From an uncultured Bacilli bacterium (lineage in GTDB: Bacteria > Bacillota_I > Bacilli_A > RF39 > UBA660), in the NCBI GenBank assembly GCA_934168275.1, contig CAKPNA010000001.1, positions 310,001 through 374,000 on the forward strand: DNA of 64,000 nt. The letters run 5' to 3'. Below the pieces are notes generated by a model. That model was given only the letters and a program-made list of their open reading frames with translations, searched no databases and was not told the DNA's origin. The position numbers and the translations under genes were made by a program. This document shows, piece after piece, positions 1-8,986 of the stretch. The first letter of the stretch is position 1; every line of letters begins with the position of its first letter.

Positions 1-309
1 TCTAGGCATATTAATAGTAACAACATTATCTTTTTCATCTATTGTAATACTAGACATCTTTATCCCTATTTTTACTACACCCGTATATTCTATCCAATAC
101 TTTCGATCTACTTCAAATAAATGAGTTAATCCTTGTCCTTTCTTTTTTTCAACTTTTGCCACATTATGATAATAAGCTTTAACAGTAGCTAAATCAGAAA
201 TATTTCTTACTTGGCTTAGACTTGGTTTAACATCAGGATTTTTATTTCCACATCCTGTAATAACTAGTAATAATAAAACTATTAATATAACTATATTCTT
301 TCTTTTCAT
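1..309 (-). CDS. DUF4230-like lipoprotein (3' end outside the window)
   Basis: Only the first 103 codons are in the window; the gene continues past its left edge. The start ATG (307-309) follows a GAGGTG ribosome site. The product begins MKRKN, then a hydrophobic stretch ending in a lipobox (LVITGC), so it is probably lipidated at Cys20 and anchored outside the membrane. The mature part contains YTGVVKIGIKMSS followed by an alternating beta pattern (DNVVTINMP). This resembles the Y-x-G-x-V-x-x-G-[IV] and T-I-x-I-x-x-P pattern of the next gene and of DUF4230 proteins. The two genes lie 9 bp apart and look like a tandem pair of related envelope proteins. Function is not known; the family call is by eye. 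Confidence 0.6.
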   Translation of the reverse strand, partial: MKRKNIVILIVLLLLVITGCGNKNPDVKPSLSQVRNISDLATVKAYYHNVAKVEKKKGQGLTHLFEVDRKYWIEYTGVVKIGIKMSSITIDEKDNVVTINMPR

Positions 310-318
310 CCTACACCT

Positions 319-951
319 CTATCTAATCTCTAACTTATATTCGTTATCTTTAGCACTAATTAATGGTTCAATTATTGCTTTAATAATAGAGACAACATTT
401 TCTTGAGTTTTATCATAAAAATCTGTATCTTCATTAATAGAATTCTCCAAATGTTTTACAGATAGATTAAATGCTTCTTGATGAACAGTTTCAGTTTTAT
501 ATTTATCATCTAAATACATAATATCAATATTACTAGCACTTACTATTTTATCGAATATTTGAATCTTAGGTAGTGTAATTATAATTGTTTTAGTATCAGG
601 ATTTTCTTCATATTTTATATCTTTAAAATCAATACCCGCTTTTACCGTACCTTCATAACTTACATAATAAGCAACTTTATTATCTTTAGTTGTTTTAGTA
701 GCTATTCCGTTATAAGTATATTCTGCTGCACTTAACTCACTTACATCTAAAACCTTTAATAATTCAGATTTAGATGATATAGTTGTTTGCCCTCTTTTAT
801 TAAAGATAGCAAAATATAAACCTACCAAAATTAATATTCCTATAATTAAACCACCAATAAAAGTAAGTTTGCTATCTACTCTTTTAAATTCTACTACTGA
901 AGTCTTTGCCATTTCTTTTTCTTTAACGATTTCTTCTTTTTCATTTTTCAT
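319..951 (-). CDS. DUF4230 family membrane-anchored protein
   Basis: 210 aa. A charged cytoplasmic N-terminus (about 28 aa, Lys/Glu-rich) is followed by one membrane span (about 30-51) and an extracellular domain. That domain has YEGTVKAGIDFKDI, TKTIIITLPKIQIFDKIV and a helical C-terminus ending near KLEIR. The G-T-V-x-A-G-I-D and I-x-I-x-x-P-x-I-x-I motifs are typical of DUF4230, a family of unknown role found in Gram-positive and Bacteroidota envelopes. Start ATG 949-951 has a GGTG site upstream. It precedes the related lipoprotein by 9 bp, so the two are probably co-transcribed. No catalytic residues are recognisable. Confidence 0.7.
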   Translation of the reverse strand: MKNEKEEIVKEKEMAKTSVVEFKRVDSKLTFIGGLIIGILILVGLYFAIFNKRGQTTISSKSELLKVLDVSELSAAEYTYNGIATKTTKDNKVAYYVSYEGTVKAGIDFKDIKYEENPDTKTIIITLPKIQIFDKIVSASNIDIMYLDDKYKTETVHQEAFNLSVKHLENSINEDTDFYDKTQENVVSIIKAIIEPLISAKDNEYKLEIR

Positions 952-1027
952 ACTTCTACACCCTTTTACAATGTTATTTAATTTCTTTTTTCATAGCAGC
1001 AAATGTTTTCCACGCGAAATAGTTTTA

Positions 1028-2608
1028 TTAATTTGTTCTGCTTGTATAAACTGTTGGTTCATATACTGTTCCAGCAAACCATACTTCACCACTATCTTTA
1101 TCTCTAATTATAAACATATATGGTTTATCAAATGTTAAATCTATCTTCTCAACAGGAACTTCATATAAATAATCAAAGCCACAACCACTAGCACCTTTAC
1201 CACCATTCTGAATAGCAGCACCTGCTTTAATTCCATCATTAGAAAACTCTATATTAGCACTATGTTCAGCTGACACAATAGTAGCGTTTCCATTAAGCAT
1301 CTTAGATAAATTAACTTTACTAGAATCAAAGATATCTGTTATACCAAGAGTTTTAAAATCATTTACTAAGTCTATTTTATAATTAAACTTAAAGAATGGT
1401 ATACTACCACTAATCTCTGTAATAACATTATCATTAAAACTATCTAATTCTATATCTTTTAAACTACTAATAATATTCTTTATATCACTTGCTTTAATAT
1501 TACTAATATAACTATCTAAACTAATATTTTTAGGCATAATACCAACATATTGTAAAGTAGTCCCATCATACTCTTTTAAATCTTTAGCAAATACTCTAAC
1601 ATTATCGTCATTATAAAACTTAAAATCAGTCGAACTACTTATATGATTATAATTAGATTTAATATCTTCAATATATTTATTAACATAAGTATCAACATCT
1701 CCTTGATCAACACTACAAGTAGCTGCTTCATCACTCTTTAACCATTCACTATATTTTTCTTTAATATTATTTCTAATAGCATCTTCTCCTAAAGTAGAAA
1801 CAATATCATATTTATTAGCAATAGCACCAATTCTTACTGACTTAGCCTTCATATTATCATTATTAAAATTTAATGAACTATATCCACTCTCTACTAAAGA
1901 AGATAAATACATACCATAATGTTCATGCTTAAAGCTTACTCTATAATCTTTATCTACTGCTCTTATTTGATTAGTCCATTCCATATCAATAGCTAAAGCA
2001 TTAGCCAAAACAAAATCTAATTCACTTGGATTATCTACTAAATTATCTATTAAACCTAGTGTCTTATCTTTAACCCATTTATTCATTACTTCATTACTAG
2101 TAAAAGAATCATATATAACATCAGCACTATATTTACTAACTAATGTATCTATATATTCTTGTTTAACAGTATCTTTAAACGAATCTCTAACAAAGAAAGC
2201 ATTAGCAAGTGATAAATTATTACTATTAGTATATCTCTTTGCTTTATAGTCTCCAATAACTGCCTTAATTTGTCCGTTAGACTCTCCATCCGTACCGTCA
2301 TTTAACATAGCAAGAGCATACTTAATAGCAAGTGGACTATATATTTTATTTACTCCATCATTCTCTAACTTTAAGAAAGCTAAATCAAACTCTCCTAAAT
2401 TATTATCTTCCATTCTATATTCAGAAGAATAATTTTTATTATCATTAGCATCTATTTCTACATTATTATTTTTATCTCTAGTCATATAAAAATATACTCC
2501 CGCACCTATTACCCCTATTACTAGTAAAATAACTATTATTGTTAAAATAATTTCTCTCTTTTTATTTCTATTTAAATCATTAAATAAATTATCTATATTA
2601 CTATCCAT
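1028..2608 (-). CDS. Membrane-anchored serpin (serine protease inhibitor)
   Basis: 526 aa from ATG 2606-2608, which has GGGAG at good spacing; the ORF extends to a GTG only 3 codons upstream. One N-terminal span (about 19-43) should place the rest outside the cell. The serpin fold is recognised from YSPLAIKYALAMLNDGTDGES near the start, NALAIDMEWTN in the middle, and the C-terminal signature FDKPYMFIIRD...VWFAGTVYEP. The reactive-centre loop hinge reads NDGIKAGAAIQ, followed by a Gly-rich tip (NGGKGASGCG). Small residues in the hinge are what inhibitory serpins need to insert the loop as a strand, so inhibition is plausible. The tip, which sets specificity, is unusual. Bacterial serpins in gut species inhibit host or self proteases. 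The gene is 14 bp upstream of pdp. Confidence 0.85.
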   Translation of the reverse strand: MDSNIDNLFNDLNRNKKREIILTIIVILLVIGVIGAGVYFYMTRDKNNNVEIDANDNKNYSSEYRMEDNNLGEFDLAFLKLENDGVNKIYSPLAIKYALAMLNDGTDGESNGQIKAVIGDYKAKRYTNSNNLSLANAFFVRDSFKDTVKQEYIDTLVSKYSADVIYDSFTSNEVMNKWVKDKTLGLIDNLVDNPSELDFVLANALAIDMEWTNQIRAVDKDYRVSFKHEHYGMYLSSLVESGYSSLNFNNDNMKAKSVRIGAIANKYDIVSTLGEDAIRNNIKEKYSEWLKSDEAATCSVDQGDVDTYVNKYIEDIKSNYNHISSSTDFKFYNDDNVRVFAKDLKEYDGTTLQYVGIMPKNISLDSYISNIKASDIKNIISSLKDIELDSFNDNVITEISGSIPFFKFNYKIDLVNDFKTLGITDIFDSSKVNLSKMLNGNATIVSAEHSANIEFSNDGIKAGAAIQNGGKGASGCGFDYLYEVPVEKIDLTFDKPYMFIIRDKDSGEVWFAGTVYEPTVYTSRTN

Positions 2609-2622
2609 ATTATTCACTCCCT

Positions 2623-3891
2623 TTACTTAATTACTTCATATATAAGTTTAATATTATTATCATAACTATTAGTAATTTCAAATATTGTATTATCTACATA
2701 TTCTAACTCTTTATTAGTATATACCGTCATTAATACATCATCTATATTAATATATTCACCTACTTCTTTCTTAAGAATAACTCCTACTGAATAATCTATC
2801 TTATCTTCTTTATTCTTTCTTCCTGCCCCTAAATGCATAACATATACTCCTAATTTATAAGCATCTATTAATGATAAATAACCATTAGTTTTAGACTTAA
2901 TATTATATACATACTTAGCTTTAGGAAGTAAATTAATATTACCATGTTGATACTCAATCATTTCCTTAAACTTTAAATAAGCACTACCATTATTAATAGA
3001 ATTAACTGCCTTATCATGAGCTATATTATAATCAATACCAAGACCTATGCTAATCATATGACTAGCTAACTCTATACATAAATCATATAAATGACCTTTC
3101 TCATTACCTGCTAATATATTCATAGCTTCTTCTACTTCTAAAGAATTACCAACACTATTACCTAAAGGAATATCCATATTAGTAAGAACACATACTACTT
3201 CCATATTATATTTCTTACCTATCTTTATCATTAAATTAGCTAACTTTCTAGCATCATCAATATTCTTTATTAAAGCCCCACTACCAACTTTAACATCTAA
3301 TACTAACTTTTTAGAACCTAGTGCTATCTTCTTACTCATAATAGAAGATGCTATTAAAGGAATTGATTCAACACAACCACATACATCTCTTAAAGCATAA
3401 ATCTTCTTATCCGCTACTGCTACTTCTTCTGTCTGACTAGTTATTGCTAAATTAATATCTTGAACTTCTTTAATAAACTCATCTTTAGTTAGATTTAATT
3501 TAATATTAGGAATAGACTCTAACTTATCAATAGTGCCTCCTGTATGGCCAAGGCCTCTACCACTCATCTTAGCTACTCTAACCCCACAACTAGCCACAAT
3601 AGGAGCTACAATAAGAGTTGTTTTATCTCCAACTCCTCCTGTTGAATGCTTATCTACAACATTACTACCTAAAACAGATAAATCAATAACACTACCTGAA
3701 TTAATCATTGCTTCTGTTAAATTAAATACCTCTTCATCACTCATCCCATTAATAGTAATAGCCATAAGTAATGAACTCATTTGATAATCTGTTATCACTT
3801 TATTAGTAAAATTAGTAATAACATAATCTATCTCTTCCTTCGTTAACTCTCCACCTAATCTCTTCTTATTAATAATATCTATTATATCCAT
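2623..3891 (-). CDS. pdp: Pyrimidine-nucleoside phosphorylase
   Basis: 422 aa. It catalyses phosphorolysis of uridine, thymidine or deoxyuridine to free base plus (deoxy)ribose-1-phosphate in pyrimidine salvage. Diagnostic stretches are the phosphate-binding DKHSTGGVGDKTTL, KMSGRGLGHTGGTIDKLES, ADKKIYALRDV, IPLIASSIMSKKIA and LGAGRKNKEDKID. Length fits the Bacillus Pdp/DeoA family; telling Pdp from DeoA by eye is uncertain. Start chosen at ATG 3889-3891 because the GGGAG ribosome site lies 9 nt upstream, whereas the ATG three codons earlier abuts it. It is tightly packed between scpB and the serpin gene. Confidence 0.92.
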   Translation of the reverse strand: MDIIDIINKKRLGGELTKEEIDYVITNFTNKVITDYQMSSLLMAITINGMSDEEVFNLTEAMINSGSVIDLSVLGSNVVDKHSTGGVGDKTTLIVAPIVASCGVRVAKMSGRGLGHTGGTIDKLESIPNIKLNLTKDEFIKEVQDINLAITSQTEEVAVADKKIYALRDVCGCVESIPLIASSIMSKKIALGSKKLVLDVKVGSGALIKNIDDARKLANLMIKIGKKYNMEVVCVLTNMDIPLGNSVGNSLEVEEAMNILAGNEKGHLYDLCIELASHMISIGLGIDYNIAHDKAVNSINNGSAYLKFKEMIEYQHGNINLLPKAKYVYNIKSKTNGYLSLIDAYKLGVYVMHLGAGRKNKEDKIDYSVGVILKKEVGEYINIDDVLMTVYTNKELEYVDNTIFEITNSYDNNIKLIYEVIK

Positions 3892-3921
3892 AACTTTCAT
3901 CTCCCTTTTTATTCTTATTTA

Positions 3922-4476
3922 TTATTCTTCTGTATATTTAGAATGATATAAATCTACTTCTTTATCAATATTTTCTACACTACCAATATCCGGTAAATCT
4001 TTAATACTAGATAAATTAAAGTAATCTAAAAAATCATCAGTTGTCTTATATAAAGTAGGTCTACCCGGTAAATCAGCCTTACCACATTCTTTTATTAAAC
4101 CTTTAGCACATAACCTTCTAACAACATAAGTAGAATCAACACCTCTTATTTCATCTATCTTAATTCTTGTAATAGGTTCATTATAAGCAATAATAGCAAG
4201 TACCTCTAATGCTGAATCAGATAAAGTATGACTCTTTGGATTCTCTAATAATTTTACATAATATTCTTTATGTTCTTCTTTAGTAGTTAACTTAAAAGTA
4301 TTACCCAAATAATTAATTCTAAGTCCTCTATCTTCATCTTCTTCATATTGTTTCTTTAAAGTATATACTAATGTTTTCGCATCCTCATAAGATATATTTA
4401 ATATATCACAAACTTGCTCTAAAGTAAGACCCATATCTCCCTGTACATACAATAAACCCTCTAAAATACCAAGCAT
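3922..4476 (-). CDS. scpB: Segregation and condensation protein B
   Basis: 184 aa, standard ScpB length. ScpB forms two winged-helix domains and, with ScpA and SMC, the condensin-like complex that organises and segregates the chromosome. Visible motifs are LTLEQVCDIL, ALEVLAIIAYNEPITRIKIDEIRGVDS (very characteristic) and LIKECGKADLPGRPTLYKTT. Its ATG overlaps the TAA of scpA by one base (TAATG), the usual translational coupling in this pair. smc is not in the window. Confidence 0.96.
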   Translation of the reverse strand: MLGILEGLLYVQGDMGLTLEQVCDILNISYEDAKTLVYTLKKQYEEDEDRGLRINYLGNTFKLTTKEEHKEYYVKLLENPKSHTLSDSALEVLAIIAYNEPITRIKIDEIRGVDSTYVVRRLCAKGLIKECGKADLPGRPTLYKTTDDFLDYFNLSSIKDLPDIGSVENIDKEVDLYHSKYTEE

Positions 4477-5198
4477 TATTTCACCTTCAATTCTATATAT
4501 ATATTCTTAAAATTATCATCTTGTTTAATTATTAAATCATCTTCTCTAGCCATCTCTAAAATAGATAAAAAAGTAGTAATAACATAACTAATATTTCTTA
4601 CCTCAAATAATTCACTAAACTCAACTGTCTTCTTACTAGATAATATTTTCTTTATCTCACTTTTTCTTTGTCTAACACTATATTCTTTATTAGTAATCTT
4701 AGTTAATAATGGTTTTTCAAAATTCTTTCTCTCTAATAACTTTTCAAAAGCCTCAACCAACAGTTCTGATGATACACTGTCTTCACTAGTTATCTTTTCT
4801 GATACATAATTATTAATATTTTCCGGAGGTTTAATATAGATTTGATTTCTTTCTAATTCTAATTCTTTAAATTTACTAGTTATATCTTTATATTTTTGAT
4901 ATTCAACTAATCTATTTATTAAACTATCTCTACTTAATTCTTCTTCATCATTATCTTCTTTTTCTTCTTTATGTGGAAGTAAAGACCTAGATTTCAATTC
5001 AACTAAAGAAGCTGCCATAACTAAATAAGAAGATGCTACATCTATATTTAATTCTTCCATTTTATTAATATAATCTAAGTATTGATTAGTTATTTCTTCT
5101 ACCGAAATATCATATATTGAAATATTAGATTTTTTAATAAGATGAAGAAGTAAATCAAGAGGACCCTCAAAAGCATCTATTTTAACACTATAATCCAT
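4476..5198 (-). CDS. scpA: Segregation and condensation protein A
   Basis: 240 aa kleisin subunit of SMC-ScpAB. The N-terminal signature FEGPLDLLLHLIKKSNISIYDI is followed by TNQYLDYINKM and AASLVELKSRSLLP, a charged central linker (about 90-150), and a C-terminal winged helix (VEFSELFEVRNISYVITTFLS...LELAREDDL-type ending) that binds SMC. It has a GGAG ribosome site and is the first gene before scpB. A TATAAT-like hexamer sits about 35 nt upstream of the ATG, but no good -35 is visible. Confidence 0.96.
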   Translation of the reverse strand: MDYSVKIDAFEGPLDLLLHLIKKSNISIYDISVEEITNQYLDYINKMEELNIDVASSYLVMAASLVELKSRSLLPHKEEKEDNDEEELSRDSLINRLVEYQKYKDITSKFKELELERNQIYIKPPENINNYVSEKITSEDSVSSELLVEAFEKLLERKNFEKPLLTKITNKEYSVRQRKSEIKKILSSKKTVEFSELFEVRNISYVITTFLSILEMAREDDLIIKQDDNFKNIYIELKVK

Positions 5199-5237
5199 AT
5201 TAACTACTCCTAACCTAATCTAATTATATCATTTATA

Positions 5238-5264
5238 AAGAAAAAAGAGAAGTATATTCTCTTT
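5238..5264 (-). terminator. Rho-independent terminator of the 607-aa surface protein gene
   Basis: On the minus strand AAAGAGAA-TATAC-TTCTCTTT is followed by a run of T (plus-strand 5241-5246 all A). It begins 12 bp after the stop codon. Confidence 0.85.
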
Positions 5265-5275
5265 AATTAAATATA

Positions 5276-7099
5276 TTATTCGACTATATAAGGCGAACTT
5301 GAAGTCCCAGATCCACTAGCAACCGCTATCCCTTGTTTAAGTGAAACTACAGGGCGCCCACCAAGCGGACTTGCGCTGTAGTAGCCGAAATTTCCGGAAG
5401 AATTCAAGCCGAACTCGGCAGCACCCCAGACGGTGAAGCCATACGGAGAAAAGAACAAATTATTAATTCCTTTGTATAGGTAATATGATGTATTTGTTTG
5501 CCATATTACTCCTCCAGCATATGCCATCTCTTCGGCAGTTATCATACCAACTGGATATGTTAATGCTCCATTTCCATTATTTGTACTTACTGAAAACTTA
5601 TCTAATTGTCTTGGACATCCTAAACTAAGTTTTCTGTTAGACAATCTTTGCGTACTACCAAAATTTAACCACTTATCATAATTACTATAATCTTTATTCC
5701 AACCACTTGAGTTAAAATTATAATATGTTCGGTCATTACAAAAACCAGTATCTTCTAATTTTGATGTATAACTAGTCATATTAGTTTTATACCAAGCATC
5801 TATTTTAACTTTGGCATTTGATTCTTTAACATTAATATTTCCCTCAAACATATCATTTAATAAATCTTTTGGTTTCTTTCCATTTGTTAAAGTAAAATAA
5901 TAAGCATGTTTATCTTCACTATAAATAATATGAATATAATATACATTCTGACATGTTGTACCTGAACTAAAGCAAGTATAATGATATCTATCCGTATAAT
6001 TACTATACTCAGTACCCCAATTACTTGGGTTTGTTAATATCTTTGTATCTTTTAAGGTATATTTTCCTGTACTAGCATCATATGTTGCATCATTACCAAA
6101 TACAATATTTCCACTTAAAGTTGTAATATCCTTATTACTTACAGTATGAGCAGTATTATACATGTATCCTACATAGGCTGGTGAGTTTGAACTTGTATTA
6201 AATTGAATATTACCTATTGTTGTATCAGCACCAGTATTATTGCATTGTCCATTAGAAGGTTTACCATCATATATTAACTTAACCCCACCAGTTTCGGTTG
6301 TTCTGACTATTCGCCAACAGAAGTTAGCAAATAAGACATGATTATTATCTACTGCTCCCCTGTAGTAATATACTGGTACATTATTTTCTGTATTAGTTGT
6401 TGTATATATGCCTTTTGTCCCATCTGTGCTTGATTGTTTACTAAAATCTATTCTGGTATATTTATTAGCACTACTCTTTATTTTATAAAATAAAGTATTA
6501 TTAGCATTTCCATCATCATAACCATAATCAATTGGTAAATTAGGATTATTACTTGATGTGCCTTTCATATTAACTGATATACTTCCACTTAAATTTTGAG
6601 TTTCTGTTTCATCTAGCCAAATATATAAGTAATATGTTTTTGTATAATTATTACCTGATTTAGTTATATTATCATAATCGTTTTTAATTAACCAAACATC
6701 ATTACCAACTGTTTTATTTTTAAAACTACCACTTGATACAATATCCTCAGTACAACTACTAGCATTAGTAGTAAGCGTATAGCGCATTGATTCTCTTTTC
6801 AAACTATCCGATAATGTTGCTACATTCATTCCTATACTAAATGATACTTTACCTCCAGATGTATTAGTGGATGCTGCAACTATCTTTTTCTTAATGGCAT
6901 AACTACTAGTACATTTAGCTGGCATAAATGAGGCATTAGTATTACCACCACCATCAATAGTCATCGTTAAATTTCCTGACTTTATCTGAGTAATATTAGT
7001 GGCTGTTGCACTTGTCGTTAAGTAAGCAAATGTTCCTCCAAGACTTAGAAATATTATTGATATAATAAATAATGTTATATATATTCTTTTACTATTCAT
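5276..7099 (-). CDS. Large secreted surface protein with SipW-type N-terminus
   Basis: 607 aa. The N-terminus (MNSKRIYITLFIISIIFLSLGGTFAYLTT) has the hydrophobic stretch plus G-[GA]-T-[FL]-A-Y-[FL] ending seen in TasA-like exported proteins. Residues about 40-190 form a beta-rich domain. A middle region with pairs of Cys (FCWRIVRTTETGG; YTCFSSGTTCQ) follows. The C-terminus has YPVGMITAEEMAYAGG, a run of aromatic residues (WQTNTSYYLYKG), then GGRPVVSLKQGI and GTSSSPYIVE. That last block resembles the G-[VG]-R-P-V-[IV]-S-L ending of DUF6273-like surface proteins of gut Firmicutes; this assignment is by eye. Base composition from about 5281 to 5470 is clearly more GC-rich than its neighbours, so the C-terminal segment may be exchanged between paralogues. 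It is preceded by a leader ORF and terminator (see 7127-7260). Confidence 0.7.
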   Translation of the reverse strand: MNSKRIYITLFIISIIFLSLGGTFAYLTTSATATNITQIKSGNLTMTIDGGGNTNASFMPAKCTSSYAIKKKIVAASTNTSGGKVSFSIGMNVATLSDSLKRESMRYTLTTNASSCTEDIVSSGSFKNKTVGNDVWLIKNDYDNITKSGNNYTKTYYLYIWLDETETQNLSGSISVNMKGTSSNNPNLPIDYGYDDGNANNTLFYKIKSSANKYTRIDFSKQSSTDGTKGIYTTTNTENNVPVYYYRGAVDNNHVLFANFCWRIVRTTETGGVKLIYDGKPSNGQCNNTGADTTIGNIQFNTSSNSPAYVGYMYNTAHTVSNKDITTLSGNIVFGNDATYDASTGKYTLKDTKILTNPSNWGTEYSNYTDRYHYTCFSSGTTCQNVYYIHIIYSEDKHAYYFTLTNGKKPKDLLNDMFEGNINVKESNAKVKIDAWYKTNMTSYTSKLEDTGFCNDRTYYNFNSSGWNKDYSNYDKWLNFGSTQRLSNRKLSLGCPRQLDKFSVSTNNGNGALTYPVGMITAEEMAYAGGVIWQTNTSYYLYKGINNLFFSPYGFTVWGAAEFGLNSSGNFGYYSASPLGGRPVVSLKQGIAVASGSGTSSSPYIVE

Positions 7100-7126
7100 A
7101 CTTATACACCCTTTCCTTTAACAAAA

Positions 7127-7174
7127 AACTACGATAAAAAGAGTCTAATTGCTTAAACTCTCTTTACCGTAGTT
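7127..7174 (-). terminator. Terminator/attenuator hairpin between leader ORF and surface-protein gene
   Basis: Minus strand: 17-bp stem (7158-7174 with 7127-7143, two G.U pairs), 14-nt loop, then TTTTTT. It lies 12 nt after the stop of the 24-codon ORF and 28 bp before the 607-aa ORF, which has no room for a promoter of its own. Geometry is that of a transcription attenuator. Confidence 0.75.
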
Positions 7175-7185
7175 ATTATTATCTT

Positions 7186-7260
7186 TTAAACAAACATGTG
7201 TACTATTGGCCCCCCCCCGAGTAAACTTGGAGTTAACTTATTATTAACTTTATTATCCAT
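7186..7260 (-). CDS. 24-aa leader/peptide ORF with a G9 homopolymer
   Basis: ATG 7258-7260 preceded by AAAGGAG at 9 nt. The ORF encodes MDNKVNNKLTPSLLGGGPIV, then HMFV and TAA. Three consecutive Gly codons are GGG GGG GGG (plus-strand C9, 7210-7218), a striking tract in an AT-rich genome. A good promoter (7325-7353) and the hairpin at 7127-7174 flank it, so it is a complete small transcription unit. No similarity to a known bacteriocin or leader is recognised. With one extra G, translation would run into the hairpin loop; with one fewer it would stop early. It could equally be a real peptide or a regulatory leader. A sequencing error in the tract cannot be excluded. Confidence 0.5.
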   Translation of the reverse strand: MDNKVNNKLTPSLLGGGPIVHMFV

Positions 7261-7324
7261 AATTATTAGCTCCTTTCTACTTAGGAAGAAATACTTCGTT
7301 TGTTTATTTTCTTACCATAAATAA

Positions 7325-7353
7325 ATTATACAACAGTTTGTATTGTTGTGCAA
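7325..7353 (-). promoter_or_regulatory. Sigma-A type promoter for the leader ORF/surface-protein unit
   Basis: Minus strand -35 TTGCAC (7348-7353), 17-bp spacer, -10 TATAAT (7325-7330). The spacer contains an imperfect inverted repeat (CAACA...TGTTG), which could be an operator. Confidence 0.65.
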
Positions 7354-7374
7354 GTTTATTGTTAGTTTTTTATG

Positions 7375-8907
7375 TTAAAAATGCCAGCAAACTTTATAAG
7401 ACTCTATTCCACATTTCTCTGTTCGACATGTTTTAGCAGAACAAGCACTATTTTCACACATATTATATGTTGTTCCTACTACGCTACAATACTGATAAGA
7501 TGGATGATAATAAGAATAAACATAAAAAGTTCTAGTACCAGCCAAATCAGAAGCACATATCCAAGTATAATATTCAACACCACAGGCTACAGTTCGGCAT
7601 TCTTCATAACCACAATCTATATTTTGACATGACTTATAGTTATCTACTCCGCAAGAAAAATCAGCACTATTTGTTTTAACGTAAAACATCCATTTTAATG
7701 TTTGCAAATTTCCTGCTAAATCAGTACATACAGCATTAACAGAAATACCTTCATTATTCTCATATTCACCAGGTACATTAGATCCCCATGTTATTACCGG
7801 CTTTGTCTTATCTATTTTAATTACACTATACGATGAAGAACAATTCCCTACATTATCACATGCTCTAACATAATAATTATATTGTCCTTCAGTAGAAACT
7901 AAGGAACTAACAGTTTTCTCAGTATTAGCGCCAGCTGATGATGAATTACCAATCGTTATCCAATTAGCATTATCTGTTGAATATTGAATATTTGCAATCC
8001 CCGTAAAAGCATCTCTTGTTTTAATAATTAAAGAATAATCATTATTTACCCACTTATTACTATTAGTATTATTAATAATTGGCATAATTGGAGGAGTTCT
8101 ATCAATAAGAATATTAATTTCTATCTTACTACTATTTCCTACTTCATCAGTTGCTACAATAGTAGCCTTTCTATTACCATCTCCGGATAATGTCTTGTAT
8201 TACAATTAGCACCACTATTACTAGGACTATCTCCATTAATACTACCTTCATTATTATAAGTTCATTTAATTATTGTATCTTCATTAGTGCTTATATCAAA
8301 CCAATATCCATAATTCTTCCATCAATTATCTACAAAATCAGTGTTTTTAATAGCCTCTGCTACATTCTCACTATTATAATTAATAAAAGCCGATATTGTT
8401 TCATTAGATTTAACACTTAATCTAACTAAATCATTACTTGCTAAATACCAACGACCTAACACTAAATTATTAACTGTATTATTACTACAACTTCCAATAT
8501 TATCACAAGCATATACTATATCGCTAGTAGTAACCGTATTTTCATCAAATTCTGATATATAAAAATATCTATAATAACTATCCATTATATAATATCTTCG
8601 TATTTGTTGTTTTTACTTTCTTACCATTATTATTCGTAGATACTGCTACACTAGACTGATAACCACAATCAACATCTGGTAAAATACTATCTTCAAAATA
8701 AAAACTAGTCTCTTTTATAACTTTACTATCTTTATCTCTAACCACTTTCATTTTTGTTTCTTTAGATAATTTATCATTTTCATTAATAGTATCTTCATCA
8801 AAATAACCAATCTCTATCATATCTCCCAATGATACATCTATAACTACGCTATTCTTAATACAACAAACTTTTGTGAGCAAACACGATTTAGTTTTAGTTA
8901 TAAACAA
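7375..8907 (-). pseudogene. Decayed Ig-like repeat surface protein
   Basis: Three consecutive minus-strand segments (8907-8578, 8585-8322, about 8200-7375) read as one protein only if frame is changed near 8580 and near 8200 and two in-frame TGA codons (8322-8324, 8262-8264) are crossed. The reading shows repeated CDN[IV]G[SN]C motifs and the typical DRTPP linker between bacterial Ig-like domains, followed by NTNSNKWVNNDYS and VRACDNVGNCSSSYSV. A Cys-rich tail with paired C-x(n)-C motifs ends at TAA 7375. No signal peptide remains: an in-frame TAA lies a few codons before the first segment. I read it as a 5'-truncated, frameshifted remnant of an exported adhesin-type protein. Programmed recoding is possible but less likely. 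Confidence 0.7.
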
Positions 8908-8936
8908 ATTCTTTTAAGTGAACAGGATTTAACAGC

Positions 8937-8966
8937 AAAAAAAGACTATCAATTATCTTGATAATC
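8937..8966 (-). terminator. Terminator of the 138-aa ORF
   Basis: Minus strand GATTATCAA-GATAA-TTGATAGTC followed by T7; 9-bp stem with one G.U pair. Confidence 0.8.
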
Positions 8967-8986
8967 TAATCGTTAAATCATGAATT

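Noticed and set aside
8190..8420. Plus-strand ORF over the decayed gene
   Set aside because: Antisense to the Ig-like remnant; low-complexity Ile/Ser/Thr product without ribosome site.
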